This document shows, piece by piece, positions 25,601-34,089 of a stretch of 64,000 nucleotides of DNA. Below the pieces are notes generated by a model. That model did not search any database, was not told where the DNA came from, and saw only the letters and a list, made by a program, of their open reading frames with translations. Source of the DNA: Antedon mediterranea (taxonomy: Eukaryota > Echinodermata > Crinoidea > Comatulida > Antedonidae). The number at the start of each line of letters is the position of its first letter. Within the stretch, counting starts at the first letter, position 1. A program made the position numbers and the translations under genes. The stretch lies in assembly GCF_964355755.1 (NCBI RefSeq), contig NC_092679.1:2420001-2484000 (forward strand), in the 5' to 3' direction.

Positions 25601-28453
25601 ATCAGTTTGTAAACTTAAAATATTTAAAGAGAAGATTTGATTAGTATCATAATGTACTGAATAATATATTATATATTTTCATTTATGTTTTAATCTTTGT
25701 GATTGTGTATTTGTTAAATTATTATGATCAAACAAATTGAGAATATTTGTTGACGATTTAAGGATTTGACGTCCAATTTGAGTGAAATAAATAAATAAAT
25801 AATACAACCAAAACGGTAAAGCAAAAAAATAGAAAATAGAATCTGTGTTATTTCCTATGACCATTTACACAAAACGCATAACGGACGGGCGGCGGTTGAG
25901 TGGAAACCCGCTCAGGATAGATACAGAATTTACGAGGGACAAGCTACGCGGTTTTCCGCTTACCGTTACTGCTCGTCTGTGTAAATTGGCCATTACATAA
26001 TTTGACACGGCTGCTTTGTTGGCTGCTATCGCCATTTATATTTCTGTGAAGTTTTCATGCGGCTCTTTAGACTTTTTTTTTAAGTTGAGATCAAATTTCA
26101 AAAGCAAATTAAGTTCAATCAAAAGGAAAACTGAGAATGACAAATTCATCAAATAGGAACTGGCTCTTGCTTATCTAATTTGTTACCGATTACACAAAAT
26201 ATTTTTTTGAATCTTAAATAATATGATTGAAAGATGTTAGCTACCAAAGACAGTAACATACAGCCTCCGGTGTCGTGGAGTTTGACAGTAATTTCATTCT
26301 AATCTTTGAAATTTAGATTTCATTCATTTACTTACATTCATAAATTCATCACAGTCTTTAAAGCAAAAACGAAGGACAGTGTTGAAAATAACAGTAATTA
26401 ATTCAATTAATTTACTGGACGAGCGTTTGTAAACCTATAACCAACAGTCCGTTCGTTAGAAAAGACAATACTATAGCACGCCAGTTGAACAAAATGAAAC
26501 CATATTTATTACGCGCACGTTGAAAAATTGATTATGATGATACAGACATTAGTAGGCTACGCGCGCGTTAAAATATTGATAATGATACACATTTTAGTAC
26601 GCGTGCGGTGAAACATTGATAATAATAATACCGATTTTAGGACGCGCGCGTCGACTTTTTGTATGTAGTTTCGCTGTACAACACCGACATACTTTTATGA
26701 ACGATAAATTTAACTATAAGAATTATTACCAAGAAATGGTTTTTGTTCGTGTGTGAAGATTGAAACAATTATTAGCCAAAATGTATTCGTCCGTGTGCGA
26801 AAACTGTAACACAAAAAAGCATCTTACAAGTTTACGAGTGATTTCTTTCGGATGTTTTGTAGGTGTACGTCGCGTTAACGTGTTGTATACGTGATCTGGT
26901 AGCCAGGTAAAACTTGTAACAGTTTCGTTTAGCTTTTTTTGCTTCTTAGAACCGTGACTAATGGCATACATCTGACAAGATATGTTACGGTAGCCGATTG
27001 TGACACGATTGCACAACGTTGGGTGTTATACTTATTTTAATAATATATTATGCATATTTATGCATACACAATGTAAAATGATATAGTACAATTTAATCGA
27101 CAAAACATAAGAGAATAAACAAATTGAATGGTTAATCGAAATGACATTTAAGACCTAAGGAAATTTATACTCCACGCGTGTTAACTTCTACGCCGTTTTA
27201 CAATAATTGTCTATAGCCTATCTTTCACATTCACAGCATCTAAATTATATATTTTACCATATTCTTATGTATTTTTACATTTTTAAACAGTATTGTTTTT
27301 GTAATGTATTTCATATTTTTGTCTTCCGCTTTATAAATTCATACAATTAACCATCGTGTATCAAGCGCCATCTTTGTACACGTAGGTCAATCATAAACAG
27401 TAAAAACTCATAATTATTTTATTTGTCAAATTTATGTGTTCTTCATATTATTACAAAATGTATAGACTTAGGCCTAACTCCGCTTAGATGTTTATGCAAC
27501 ACGCGTCCAGGGCGAGTTGAAAATACTTATTTTTTATTTGTCTGTGTTTTTAACGAATGTTATCGTGTTCACTTAGTTAAAATTCATCCATTCGTTATTA
27601 TTTTTAAAATATTAATTTAGCTTTAATTTTTCCTAACTAAATTTGTAAAATTATCAAAATATACTTTCACGCTACAACTGTTACCGTATATTAGGCCTAT
27701 CGTCCGTGAAATCTCAGAAGATGGAAAATTGTTGTGCGAGTAGATATTTACAACATACTTCTTGTTATTTTCTGACGATATGACAGAAAATTGAAAAAAA
27801 TATAAATAATTTGCCAATATTATAATTTAACATTATACGTGTAGTAATGTAGTAATTGCATACCGTAATATAAATTAAATATGAACGTGAAAATATGTAT
27901 CCTAATTAAATTCGTGAATTAAAATGTGTAGGCCTCGTTTGGAGAGTGACAGCCGGAGGAGGATGAGGGAAGATTTAGTTTTCTTGTGCTGGTTTTAGAT
28001 TGGGCCTAATTATCATGATTGTTGTACGTTAGCGCCTAATTGCGATGTCGTGTAGTCTCATTACTTAGGCCTCCTTTTTTTATATCAAGGTTATGCAAAA
28101 AAAAAAAACTCTCAAGATATCATCCTTTATTCCGGAACATTATTAAAACAAATCCGTTTTATTAATCTATTTACGGTGCGATTCCACAAGCGAACTATCA
28201 TTATTTTTGTTGTATATGACGCGTACATTTAGTCTGGTGTTTCGCGCCATTTTTCTAAACCTCAAATTTTGTCTATACATTGCCTGTTGTATTCCAGACT
28301 TGATTATTGTATAGACTATTTTATTTCATTCATTAAAAAACAGGCCTACTACTAAATATAAAATGATCACTTACGTTGTGCGGCAGAACGCTTGATAATA
28401 TTTTCCAAGAATGTATTTTGTGGGGCCACTAAGCCCCTTCTCGATCCTGGCAT
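1536..28453 (-). CDS. EAG-family voltage-gated K+ channel (KCNH1/KCNH5 class), 5' part, three coding exons
   Basis: The gene is read on the minus strand as exons 28453-28375, 2181-1951 and 1664-1536. They join in phase into 146 codons plus one base. The product starts [20 protein letters not shown], the hallmark PAS-cap of ether-a-go-go channels, and continues into a PAS domain (about residues 28-140) with GELTDKET and [16 protein letters not shown], near-identical to EAG1/EAG2 and fly eag. The family forms tetrameric plasma-membrane K+ channels in which the cap and PAS domain contact the cyclic-nucleotide-binding homology domain and control gating. The transmembrane segments, pore and C-terminus lie beyond the left edge; I found no further exon in 1-1535. 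Invertebrates usually have one eag gene, so KCNH1 versus KCNH5 cannot be decided here. ERG and ELK are excluded by the EAG-type PAS sequence. No frameshift or in-frame stop is seen in the joined exons. Confidence 0.94.
1797..1932. mobile_element. MITE family A, truncated copy in EAG intron 2
   Basis: Starts GTCTACACTATCAAACTT and ends TTTTGTCAAACT, with the internal block atgtcatattactaccat and a duplicated cccatatttgg-like segment. It makes up nearly half of the 286-bp intron 2 and ends 12 bases before the exon 2 splice donor hexamer (1945-1950). Confidence 0.8.
1951..2181 (-). CDS. EAG channel coding exon 2 (N-terminal PAS domain)
   Basis: The exon is 231 bp and encodes residues 28-103, plus one base of codon 104. 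The acceptor is a pyrimidine tract ending ttttacag at 2190-2182, and the donor is gtaagt at 1950-1945. Recognisable PAS strands and helices are [36 protein letters not shown] and EILLYQKN. The phase matches exons 1 and 3 exactly. Confidence 0.95.
2411..2552. mobile_element. MITE family A, near-complete copy
   Basis: Terminal inverted repeats aaagctatgtctacacta and tttgatagtgtagacaaggct flank a core with GATGTGCCAAATATGGTAG and its approximate inverse. It sits about 230 bp upstream of EAG exon 2, within intron 1. Confidence 0.8.
2964..3156. mobile_element. MITE family B, full-length copy
   Basis: Terminal inverted repeats: CAATTTACACAGACGAGCGG at the left and CCGCTCGTCTGTGTAAATTG at the right, an exact 20-base match. 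The core holds further inverted blocks (atagaatctatg, gataga). Related copies lie at 5,946, 25,812 and 42,240. A possible TA lies at each border. The open frame over it is fortuitous. Confidence 0.85.
3377..3418. promoter_or_regulatory. Motif cluster: E2F-like, CRE and E-box
   Basis: Within 42 bases lie TTTCGCGCC (3377-3385, E2F-like), a full palindromic CRE TGACGTCA (3386-3393) and CACGTG (3413-3418, E-box). It lies about 1.2 kb upstream of EAG exon 2, inside intron 1. These are consensus matches only; function is inferred. Confidence 0.35.
4080..4270. repeat. CG-core repeat cluster a
   Basis: Three ACGCGCG-type cores at about 4095, 4180 and 4225 occur in related contexts (agggaccgac before two of them; gtcttt.atcatcaag after two). 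This looks like a degenerate duplication. Confidence 0.55.
5213..5273. repeat. Long near-perfect palindrome with CG core
   Basis: The left arm 5213-5240 (28 bases) and right arm 5244-5273 (30 bases) are reverse complements except for one extra CG in the right arm, around a 3-base loop (GAT). Each arm joins an alternating CGCGCGCG tract to GTGCATAAGTACGGTAC. It could form a cruciform or, in RNA, a stable hairpin. Confidence 0.9.
5946..6129. mobile_element. MITE family B, diverged copy
   Basis: The right terminus (CGCTCGTCTGTGTAAATTGG) is intact; the left (gttcaaacgagtggtaatgg) is diverged. It shares the internal block accgcgtagcttgttcca with the copies at 25,812 and 2,964. Confidence 0.75.
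6175..6187 (+). repeat. Poly-G run (13 G)
   Basis: Uninterrupted run of 13 G in AT-rich surroundings, next to MITE B. Confidence 0.9.
6762..6872. mobile_element. MITE family A, internally deleted copy
   Basis: Both termini are intact (AAGCTCTGTCTACACTATCA and gtagtgtagacagagctt), but the copy is only about 111 bp, shorter than the usual 140-155. TA flanks both ends, consistent with a TA target duplication. Confidence 0.85.
6873..6925 (+). repeat. Possible tRNA-like (SINE) relic
   Basis: A T-arm-like hairpin TCGGG-TTCAATT-CCTGA at 6900-6916 includes a Pol III B-box-like ggttcaattcc. It is preceded by a D-arm-like ttagacactt and a TTATCAT loop reminiscent of a decayed tRNA-Asp-type body. The anticodon stem does not pair well and I find no acceptor stem, so this is not a functional tRNA. 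Confidence 0.25.
7238..7260 (+). repeat. Poly-A tract
   Basis: An A run of about 17 or more, flanked by strongly AT-rich sequence (7,140-7,210 is nearly pure A/T). It could be a retroposon tail, but no body is recognised upstream. Confidence 0.6.
7901..8087. mobile_element. Fold-back MITE, family C
   Basis: The arms aagcttggtttccactagaa (left) and ttctagtgggaaccaagctt (right) are inverse. The match continues inward for about 60 bases through acgtaacgcaaggacg, gcaacgca and ttttaaccaatgacaa. The interior is about 60 bp. Partial relatives lie at 8,088-8,140, 24,275-24,402 and 41,460-41,495. Confidence 0.88.
8088..8140. mobile_element. MITE family C, solo end
   Basis: cgtggttcccactagcgacg then caacgcaagtgaattgacca resembles one arm of the adjacent fold-back element. 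It directly abuts that element. Confidence 0.6.
8136..8296. repeat. Minisatellite, GGAATTCCGTTAATTC type
   Basis: About eight degenerate 16-22 bp units based on attcggaattctgttt and ccgttaattcg. It begins within the solo MITE C end. Confidence 0.75.
8745..8882. repeat. Minisatellite, about 20-24 bp units
   Basis: Repeats of catcttaggcctacccctcc with variants (cttagtcttacccttccc). It is pyrimidine-rich on the plus strand. The last two units are nearly identical, the outer ones decayed. Confidence 0.75.
10075..10312. repeat. CG-core minisatellite c (42-bp unit)
   Basis: Five to six units of 42 bp: a tttcaacgcgcgcgtac core followed by gcggtactgttactatcaat. Because 42 is a multiple of three, one plus-strand frame encodes a 14-residue repeat; I do not call it a gene. 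Confidence 0.88.
11134..11274. mobile_element. MITE family D, full-length copy
   Basis: The terminal inverted repeats of about 40 bp start cagtatcatagtcaaattct and end as the inverse of acagtatcatagaacaattc, both running into TGTAATACA and CACATGTGA. Other members: 30,566-30,699 (both ends), with partial copies near 20,128 and 22,048. Confidence 0.8.
11848..12002. mobile_element. MITE family A, full-length copy
   Basis: The termini aagctctatctacactatca and gtttgatagtgtagacagct are inverse. The core has a duplicated atatggcca/atatgac segment and cccatatatgg-like arms, as in the copies at 17,559 and 39,877. Confidence 0.88.
12170..12490. repeat. Minisatellite, about 24-bp units (CACGTTAACGATACCGATAG)
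   Basis: About 12 units of 24 bp with GTTAACG and CGATA(C/T)CGATA blocks. Because 24 is a multiple of three, both strands stay open and encode 8-residue repeats ([16 protein letters not shown]). I attribute these frames to the repeat, not to genes. Confidence 0.9.
13079..13104. promoter_or_regulatory. CRE plus perfect RFX X-box
   Basis: TGACGTCA (13079-13086) is followed four bases later by the palindrome GTTTCCATGGAAAC (13091-13104), a match to the two-sided X-box bound by RFX factors. Read on the strand of the EAG gene, the order is X-box then CRE. Function is inferred from consensus only. Confidence 0.45.
13712..13752. repeat. CG-core pair d
   Basis: tcgtacgcgtgcgtattatc and gtatacgcgcgcgtagtctt: two cores about 28 bp apart, the same motif class as the larger minisatellites. 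Confidence 0.5.
14938..14992. repeat. CG-core pair e
   Basis: gtgtacgcgcgcgtacaaca and tttatacgcgctcgtaaaat, about 43 bp apart. Confidence 0.5.
16232..16425. repeat. CG-core minisatellite f (43-bp unit)
   Basis: Five units start at about 16237, 16280, 16323, 16366 and 16409, each with acgcgcgcgttaatg, then ttgagtgatatgatcatc and caattg. The spacing is a regular 43 bp. Confidence 0.9.
17559..17695. mobile_element. MITE family A, full-length copy
   Basis: AAGCTCTGTTTACACTATCA to GTTTGATAGTGTACACAGAG then CTT. The same C-to-T change appears at matching places in both arms (tttacac and gtgtaca). TTA precedes and AAC follows, consistent with insertion at TA or TTAA. Confidence 0.88.
18325..18353. 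promoter_or_regulatory. RFX X-box plus CRE-like site
   Basis: GTTGCCTAGTAAC (18325-18337) fits the X-box consensus with both half-sites. TACGTCA (18347-18353), one base from a CRE half-site extension, lies nine bases downstream. It is the second such pairing in intron 1. Confidence 0.4.
18510..18572. repeat. CG-core pair g
   Basis: Two or three cores: ctgtacgtgcgccacc, aaaagcgcgcgtacaagc and tttttacgcgcgcataagca. Confidence 0.45.
18590..18815. repeat. MITE-like relic, family E
   Basis: aaaacacctattaaggggat near the left and tagggtgttctactgtatat at the right form terminal inverted blocks. The interior contains atttcccctcgttttttcat, matched by attacccctcgttcatttca in the relic at 115-300. A 19-bp unit (gtgtgtctcttgaatgggg) is duplicated. 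Confidence 0.55.
19391..19460. mobile_element. MITE family A, 3' fragment
   Basis: tccatatatgagcacgtcac to tttgatag, interrupted by about 9 bases before tagacaaggtttta. Confidence 0.65.
19525..19620. repeat. Dispersed repeat fragment (CACTGCAGGACGAAGGCCTC)
   Basis: The block gtccgctcactgcaggacga followed by aggcctccccaagccgaacc looks like a fragment I recall as widespread in invertebrate genomes, probably part of a retroelement or SINE. No coding part is present. Confidence 0.35.
19974..20075. mobile_element. MITE family A, 3' fragment
   Basis: tagtgatatgacatcatcat to gtttgatagtgtagacagag then ctt. The left arm is missing. Confidence 0.75.
20128..20195. mobile_element. MITE family D, fragment
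   Basis: tgtaaactccgtaatacata, then tcacatgtgattctgtatca: one arm and the CACATGTGA block of family D. Confidence 0.5.
20925..21250. repeat. CG-core minisatellite h (92-93 bp composite unit)
   Basis: Three to three and a half units, with TGTACACACATTGATACCGG starting near 20964, 21057 and 21149. Each unit holds two cores (tacgcgcgtgtac and acgcgggcgtacgcgtac) separated by taatcatggttactt. Open frames on both strands follow the repeat. Confidence 0.9.
21645..21890. repeat. Degenerate minisatellite (ATAATCGATACGTGTAC)
   Basis: At least eleven blocks of ataatcgatacgt or attgatacgcct, spaced 15-25 bp, interrupted by a unique stretch at about 21,735-21,790. Confidence 0.75.
22048..22112. mobile_element. 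MITE family D, fragment
   Basis: tgcatgtgatacatatgtga, cgctgtattatagaatctac, ctatgata: one inverted arm of family D. Confidence 0.5.
22370..22575. repeat. Local imperfect triplication
   Basis: AAGCATACGTAAATACGATT-like blocks occur near 22403, 22491 and 22558. The first and third are each preceded by ttttgagaatccaat and a gatt-rich segment. This is a short-range duplication of unknown origin. Confidence 0.65.
23569..23748. repeat. Tandem triplicate, 60-61 bp unit
   Basis: Three near-identical units start gtaactatagaacattgact and include cagtatgattcca, tctaggcctagaactgttct. Units begin at about 23569, 23630 and 23690, and differ by a few substitutions and one deletion. Confidence 0.92.
24275..24402. 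mobile_element. MITE family C, diverged copy
   Basis: aaagcttgtttcccacttgg, cgcaacgcaagtttgaccaa at the left, and ttggtcaaattacttgtctt, acgcttacgt at the right are inverse arms. The outer right end is lost. Confidence 0.65.
24876..25095. repeat. CG-core minisatellite i (33-bp unit)
   Basis: Six to seven units of tttgtacacgcgcgtgtaaa followed by aacagtatcagta. The 33-bp period keeps frames open on both strands (11-residue repeats), which I do not call genes. Confidence 0.92.
25812..25993. mobile_element. MITE family B, left end truncated
   Basis: The right terminus CTCGTCTGTGTAAATTGGCC and internal blocks (tcaggatagatacagaattt, gacaagctacgcggttttcc) match the copy at 2,964. The left terminus is absent. 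Confidence 0.8.
26508..26658. repeat. CG-core minisatellite j (about 46-50 bp unit)
   Basis: Four cores (acgcgcacgttgaaa, acgcgcgcgttaaaa, acgcgtgcggtgaaa, acgcgcgcgtcg) are separated by ttgataatgatac and attttag blocks. Confidence 0.75.
28375..28453 (-). CDS. EAG channel coding exon 1 (PAS-cap, start codon)
   Basis: The exon is 79 bp: 26 codons plus the first base (C) of codon 27. The ATG at 28453-28451 is preceded in frame by a TAA six codons upstream, so this start is well supported. The residues include [14 protein letters not shown], conserved from flies to mammals, where this segment inserts into the gating machinery and slows deactivation. The donor is CAAC followed by gtaagt. The split codon C|AC with exon 2 gives His27. 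Residues 21-27 (KRSAAQH) differ from the usual RRSN-type sequence. Confidence 0.95.
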
Positions 28454-29698
28454 GTTGATTGATTCGCATTAGTGTCCGTATAACATAGCAAACATTGTCA
28501 TATTTGTCTCAGCCAAATGTCGCAAAAATAATTCCAAAATGATTTCGGCGTTTGCATCTTGTTTCTGTAGACGTATTCCAATTTAATAAATGTTTCAAAA
28601 TAATATCTTTACGACGTCAGATTGGTATAAGAAAGAATGGCGCACGGGCACCATAGGTAAAGCACAGCAATGGTATAAACGTATTCAAACACTATACTAG
28701 GCTTCCAATATAGAAATCGGTTTTCTATAGAAATATTACTAATAATTACCGTATTCATGGTAACGCGCCTGCTCACGCATGCGTGGTTGTTTTTTACCTG
28801 ATTACAATCGATTGAGGACTCACTCACTATACCGTAACATGAAAATGATAACATTTTTTTTTGCTTGGCGTAAATTTAGTCGTTTCATGACCTAAAATAA
28901 ATTATTATCAATGCTGCTAAATAATTTAATAATAATAATAATAATTAAAATCAATCATTTTTATGATTGTTATTATCATTATAAACATTGCTCATAGTCA
29001 TAGTTTAGTCTTGGTATTATTAAGTTCGTTACGTCATAAAAGAGAGTAGGTGAAGATGAGATTGTCTCTGCTGTTTCTGTCAACAGTTTTCATGCCTTAT
29101 TCAAATGTCAATGTGTAGTTAACATTTCATTATTCGTGTTATTTATTAATCCTATTGCTTTTATGATAAACGATGCTAATTATTTTAAAAAGTGCGCGTG
29201 TTTGAAAAAAAGTAGGCCTAGTAGATTTCCTCTGCAGGTGTTAATGCCGACTGTGCGATGTTGAAGCACATTGTTCGAAATCCGGTTAATACGTCTTCGC
29301 TTGTTGCGTTTGATAAAAACATATTTAATTGTCTTATAAAGTAGAATTCTCGGACGTAGGAAACGCTGCTGTTGAAATGTCATAATAAGTATCATATGAA
29401 TGTCAACTCGTTATCAATCAACATGATTAACAATTCATTGCAACGTCATTATCATAATTAAACTCTGGATGTATAGGCCTAATCTTTCAGTCTGCATACT
29501 AGGAATTATTTGTATACGTCACAATCAAATTATCATCATCATCATTAATATCATCATCTTATTAAATCCATATTCCGGCTGATACATATGTTATCACACG
29601 CATTAAGGCGATTGCTGTGGAGTAAACAAAATATAATTGGTCTCTAACTTTGACATCGTAGTGAGCGCTATACACATTTCTTTATTTATCAGTCTGTA

Positions 29699-29850
29699 AA
29701 GCTCTGTCTCTACTATTAAACTAGTTTGACAAAAAATGTGTGATGTGCCCAAATATGATGCTTAAATATGATAGTGATATGACATCATAATGTCCATATT
29801 TGTGCACATTGCATTTTGTTTTTCACATAAAGTTTGATAGTGTAAAGAGA
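29699..29850. mobile_element. MITE family A, near-complete copy
   Basis: aagctctgtctctactatta to aagtttgatagtgtaaagag. The right terminus is altered (gtgtaaagaga instead of gtgtagacaga). Confidence 0.8.
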
Positions 29851-30565
29851 TCGGACCCAGAATATAGGACTTATGCATTTGAATAATAAAGAAATATTAC
29901 GCCCAACAGAATAAATATAAAATACATCTAGGTAATCAGACATTTTGGTAAACAGAACACTCGGTTCGTGCTCATCAGAAGAAGTAGTGCCAAGCGAAAT
30001 GTAAAACTAATATGACAAAGTTGTACCTATTGATTCGCTTTCTGTTCTAATAATAGTACTGTGATGTTTAAGTGCATCTTGTCTGTCAAACCAAACATTA
30101 GCTTCAAGTTGAATGATCAACGTTTAGTTTACAGTATAAAACATAATGTCTGTTTTAAATTGGTACTATTGATTATCTTATGTAGCTTTCTTGTGTTTGT
30201 ACTTTTCATGAACACTCCGTAAACATCTTAATTAACTCTAGGCAGCTTCTTCCATTAACAATCTTCAAAAATAACATTTACCATATTACTTACAAAGACC
30301 ATTGGTTACACAGCTTACACATGTTTTAACAATGTTTGATACAGGATCAAAGAATATCTGTTTGTAGGATCAGGGAGTTGGTAGGAATTGGATAGACCAT
30401 TATACAGACTCGTCTAAAAAATGTTATATATAGATGTAATGTAAATAGGAAATAAATCATCATAATATCTTTATGTTACGATGTAAATCGTAGTAGGCCA
30501 ACTCTATTATTTCACCCGGTCCCTAGTGGTTCCCAGTGCTGTATCGCCACTTACTATCTATTTCC

Positions 30566-30699
30566 AAAGTATCATAGGAATATTTAGTAATACAGTATCT
30601 CATTTGTAGCACACGTGGTGCCTGTATCATGTAAGTGTAATGGTTATATACTACTAGATACATTTGAAACGCATGTTATATTCCTATATGATACTGTAC
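30566..30699. mobile_element. MITE family D, near-complete copy
   Basis: aagtatcataggaatattta at the left, and atattcctatatgatactgt at the right, are inverse termini. The internal acagtatctcatttgtagca and cacgtggtgcctgtatca match the copy at 11,134. Confidence 0.7.
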
Positions 30700-33600
30700 T
30701 TCGGAAATATATAGTACCGAAAATCGGCTGATTAGTTATAGCAGGTCGTATTATTATTATTTCTGTTGAAGGAGGCTCATTATTCCCAGCAATACGATGT
30801 AGGCCTATAACGAAATAAAAGCGCTCTTATTAAATTTCTTAACACTACAATTTGTAGGCTTCCAAAGCGATATATTATAAACCCACCTTTATGATGCAAA
30901 TTAGTTACGTCATAACATGTTTTTATGTCACGTGTCCTTCTTAGACTCTTTTTAGGCATGCATCCAGGTGTGTTGAATACCGATTACGTCGACGAAAGCA
31001 GAGTTAACTTGAGTAAGCACACCATACATTGTGGTCATTCGCTTGTAAGTAGGAAGCGGAGGAGGGCGTGAGCTGATAGAGTCGGCAGTCGGTAGGTACA
31101 TTATAAAGTGCAAATAAAGTGTTCACATAGTATAATTTCCTCAATATCTATCGGTTTATTAAAGTTTTCCCAATAGTATATATAGTATATATTTCTGTCT
31201 ATCTATCTGTTTAAAACTCATATAGGTAATAAACAGTTTAAAATTAAGAATACTGCACCACGTATCATGCGTTTACGATGCAGAGGCCCGCCGTGAAAAC
31301 ATAGCGTTGCAACTATTCTAGTATCTAGTATCTTGTTTTGAGAGCGATTTTTATCAAATTCCTTGACTGTTAAAACAGCCGATGTCGTAAGTATATTACT
31401 GCATACGGTGTTGGCAATGGCGGGCGATTTAAATTGCTTCTAAAACACGCGACACACAAAATCAAAATATTTGGAAAATACTTTTATCTAAATTGCATCA
31501 CGCGGTCATAATTATTGTTTGCCTAATTATATAAAGCAAAATTAATTTATTGGAAGATGTGCAACGCATCTAACGTACCCTACGCTGTGGGTATGTGGAC
31601 GATAGGCTTAGATTATTTGGTGAGACTGCGTGTTTAGAATAACACATTGTATAATTATCATGTGTGTATTATTAATATATTTTGAATATCATTTTATTGT
31701 ATATTAATAGTGCCATATGCCTACAAACAAATAAAGAATCCTAAAAAATTGCATTCTGTTCTAAATTTTTAAAATGTGTTCATTTTTTTTAGGTCATACA
31801 TAATGCCAATTTTCGAAGCCTTAAATTAATTTAGCCAAATTTCATTATGGCCCACTGGCGTAGCTTGACGTTCGCGCCTCGTTATCCTCTGCTTAACGAT
31901 GCTCAGAACTGGTATACGTGAAGACACATAGTAAGACCTAACAACCCTAACCATTAAAACTAGCATACGTGTATAAATGACCACAATTATTTATACATAA
32001 TTAAACAATACGTATGGTAGTTCCTAATGGTTTTTTTTATTTTCAGATGAACTAATACCGTACATAATTTAATATGCAAATTACAGGTGGATTGAGCTGA
32101 CTATCTTTTTTAGTTAAATTCCTACTTCCCAAAAACACAAAACGCCATATATGGTAATGATGTGTATAGTGTTGTATCATGCAGTCATTTAGATAATTAT
32201 TAACTGTTTACTATGTTTTTATACATACTACTTGCATAGCCATATACCTATATATATGCCATATGCTTGGTATACATTGTATTTTCTTTTATTATGTTTT
32301 ACTAACATATATAGCACTGATGATTTCAACTCCTGGAATAAATAATGGATTAATTACTACTATTATATTATCAAAGCTTTGTAGCCATGTTTGTTTTAGC
32401 ATTGCTTGGATTGTATTTGTAGACAATAGGTTTAAACACAAAACATCAACATTGTCATCATCACGCACAGGTACAGATTTGTTACAATTGTAAGGTATTT
32501 AAGGCTACTCGTCTGGTGGATGAGTTGGCAATCATAATTAGTTAAGACATACTTAACATCAGTCATAAGTAATAAACATTATTGTTATTTGTTGCATGAT
32601 ACAACACGCCGGTGTGCAATATCCCTATAATGTTGTACACTGGCTTCCCATAATTTGCATCTACAGGTGGACTGCAGGTAAGTAACTAACGCAGCAAGAC
32701 ATCGCCTTCAAGACTTAACTGAGTAAGTTCTAAGGTGTAACCCCGGGTAGTCCCTACCTCGTTTAGGCTAGGCTAGGCTAGGGTAGGCTAGGCTTGTGAA
32801 TTAGCTAACAAAAAACTCATGATTATTTTTTTTCTCTTCAACTGATTGTTAGTAGCCAATGCTTCTGACAACTTCAAGTTAAGAGAGTATTTTGTGTTTG
32901 TTTTTTTGGACAACTGTGTGACTTGACTGTTGTAATGGCGACTTCTGCGTACGCGTAAGCCGGCGCTTTTCTATCTTTCTCTTTCTATCAAATTAGTGGC
33001 TTCGCAGGTCAGCACGTCTTTGCATGACTGTCACTAATATAAAATAATATTTCTGTCGAATGTGGTTGTCCAATGCAGTTGTATAGGGCAGCTCTTTGAG
33101 TAACTGTGTTTGATTTAACATAGGTATTTAAAATATCAAAAAAGAAAATTGTATGATAAAGTTAAAATAACATCAAAACACTATGTTGTATAAGGTTTAT
33201 AAAGAAATCTTTATAGGGAGATTTCTTGTAGTCTTTTCAACATATAACAAAGATTGAATTAAAGTAGTTTTAATAAATTATAATAATCCAACTAAACTTT
33301 AATCATTTCATATTCACATACACATGCTTATCTTGTCATCGCGAGGACGAATAAGTCATTTAAATAACTTGAAAAAGTACTAAGTAGTAGTAACTAACTA
33401 AAAACTAACCAATATGTACTGTATTCGGGTCATTGTGGTGGACAGTATTAGAAAACACTGTAAACTTTACTTTTCAAGTTTAGGGTCATTTTGTAAACTA
33501 TCTGCCAAATGGCTTTGAATGCAGTATTTCTACAAATCTATAAACTAAATTCACAGGTCTCGTTATGGCCTAGATATTACCACATCTTTTTTAAATAGTG

Positions 33601-34089
33601 TACTTCTGTACCCTATAGCAATAACTTTTGAATAAAAAGTGGTAATTGGCAAGAATGGTTGGTTTCAGGTGTTGTTCCCACCTTAAGCCAGCTTGTAATT
33701 TTGAAACCTTCGTGTGACTCTCTGAGGAGAGTTGTACAAGTTTCTGGAACAATGTTGTTTTTGTTCTGTATTGTTGGTTGTCTTATAAGGTTTGTATGAT
33801 TCTGTTTCTGATTCTCATAAAGAAGTTGAATAAAAAAGTTTTCTTCCATTCTCATCAACTATGATTTCAACATCTCCATTTCCTTAATGGATCACAATGA
33901 ACAACTCCACAATACCATACCACTCCCCCTATACCATTTCAATCCCATCCCCAATACCATTTCCATCCCCTCCCAATACCATTCCACCTCCCCCCTCCCA
34001 ATTAAATCTCTAATCTGGCACCTCGGCCAAGATATATTCTATGTTTTATAGTTTCAGGAGTTATTCATGGTTTAAGGTGTGAATAGTAA

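Larger units (their letters stand above)
2182..28374 (-). other. EAG intron 1 (26.2 kb), repeat-rich
   Basis: Bounded by gtaagt at 28374 and ttttacag at 2182. Long first introns are common in channel genes. It holds MITE-like copies of at least five families, minisatellites with ACGCGCGCGT cores, AT microsatellites and a few transcription-factor-like motifs. Stretches not listed separately (for example 9,200-10,000, 14,000-14,900, 15,000-16,200, 25,100-25,800, 27,000-28,370) show only AT-rich DNA with no gene I can support. Confidence 0.85.
28454..34089. other. Upstream of EAG exon 1; no gene recognised
   Basis: This begins the interval between the divergent EAG and CDIN1 genes and presumably holds EAG 5' non-coding exons and promoter, which I cannot place. 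A palindrome CACGCATGCGTG lies at 28,774-28,785, about 320 bp upstream of the ATG. MITE A is at 29,699 and MITE D at 30,566. A short GGCTA tandem (32,766-32,795) and C-rich cattccatcccc runs (33,915-34,000) occur. The rest is AT-rich with nothing I can name. Confidence 0.6.

Noticed and set aside
33613-33858. 81-codon minus-strand frame (MMRMEENFFIQLL)
   Set aside because: Considered as an exon or retroposed fragment; no homology recognised, no splice context.
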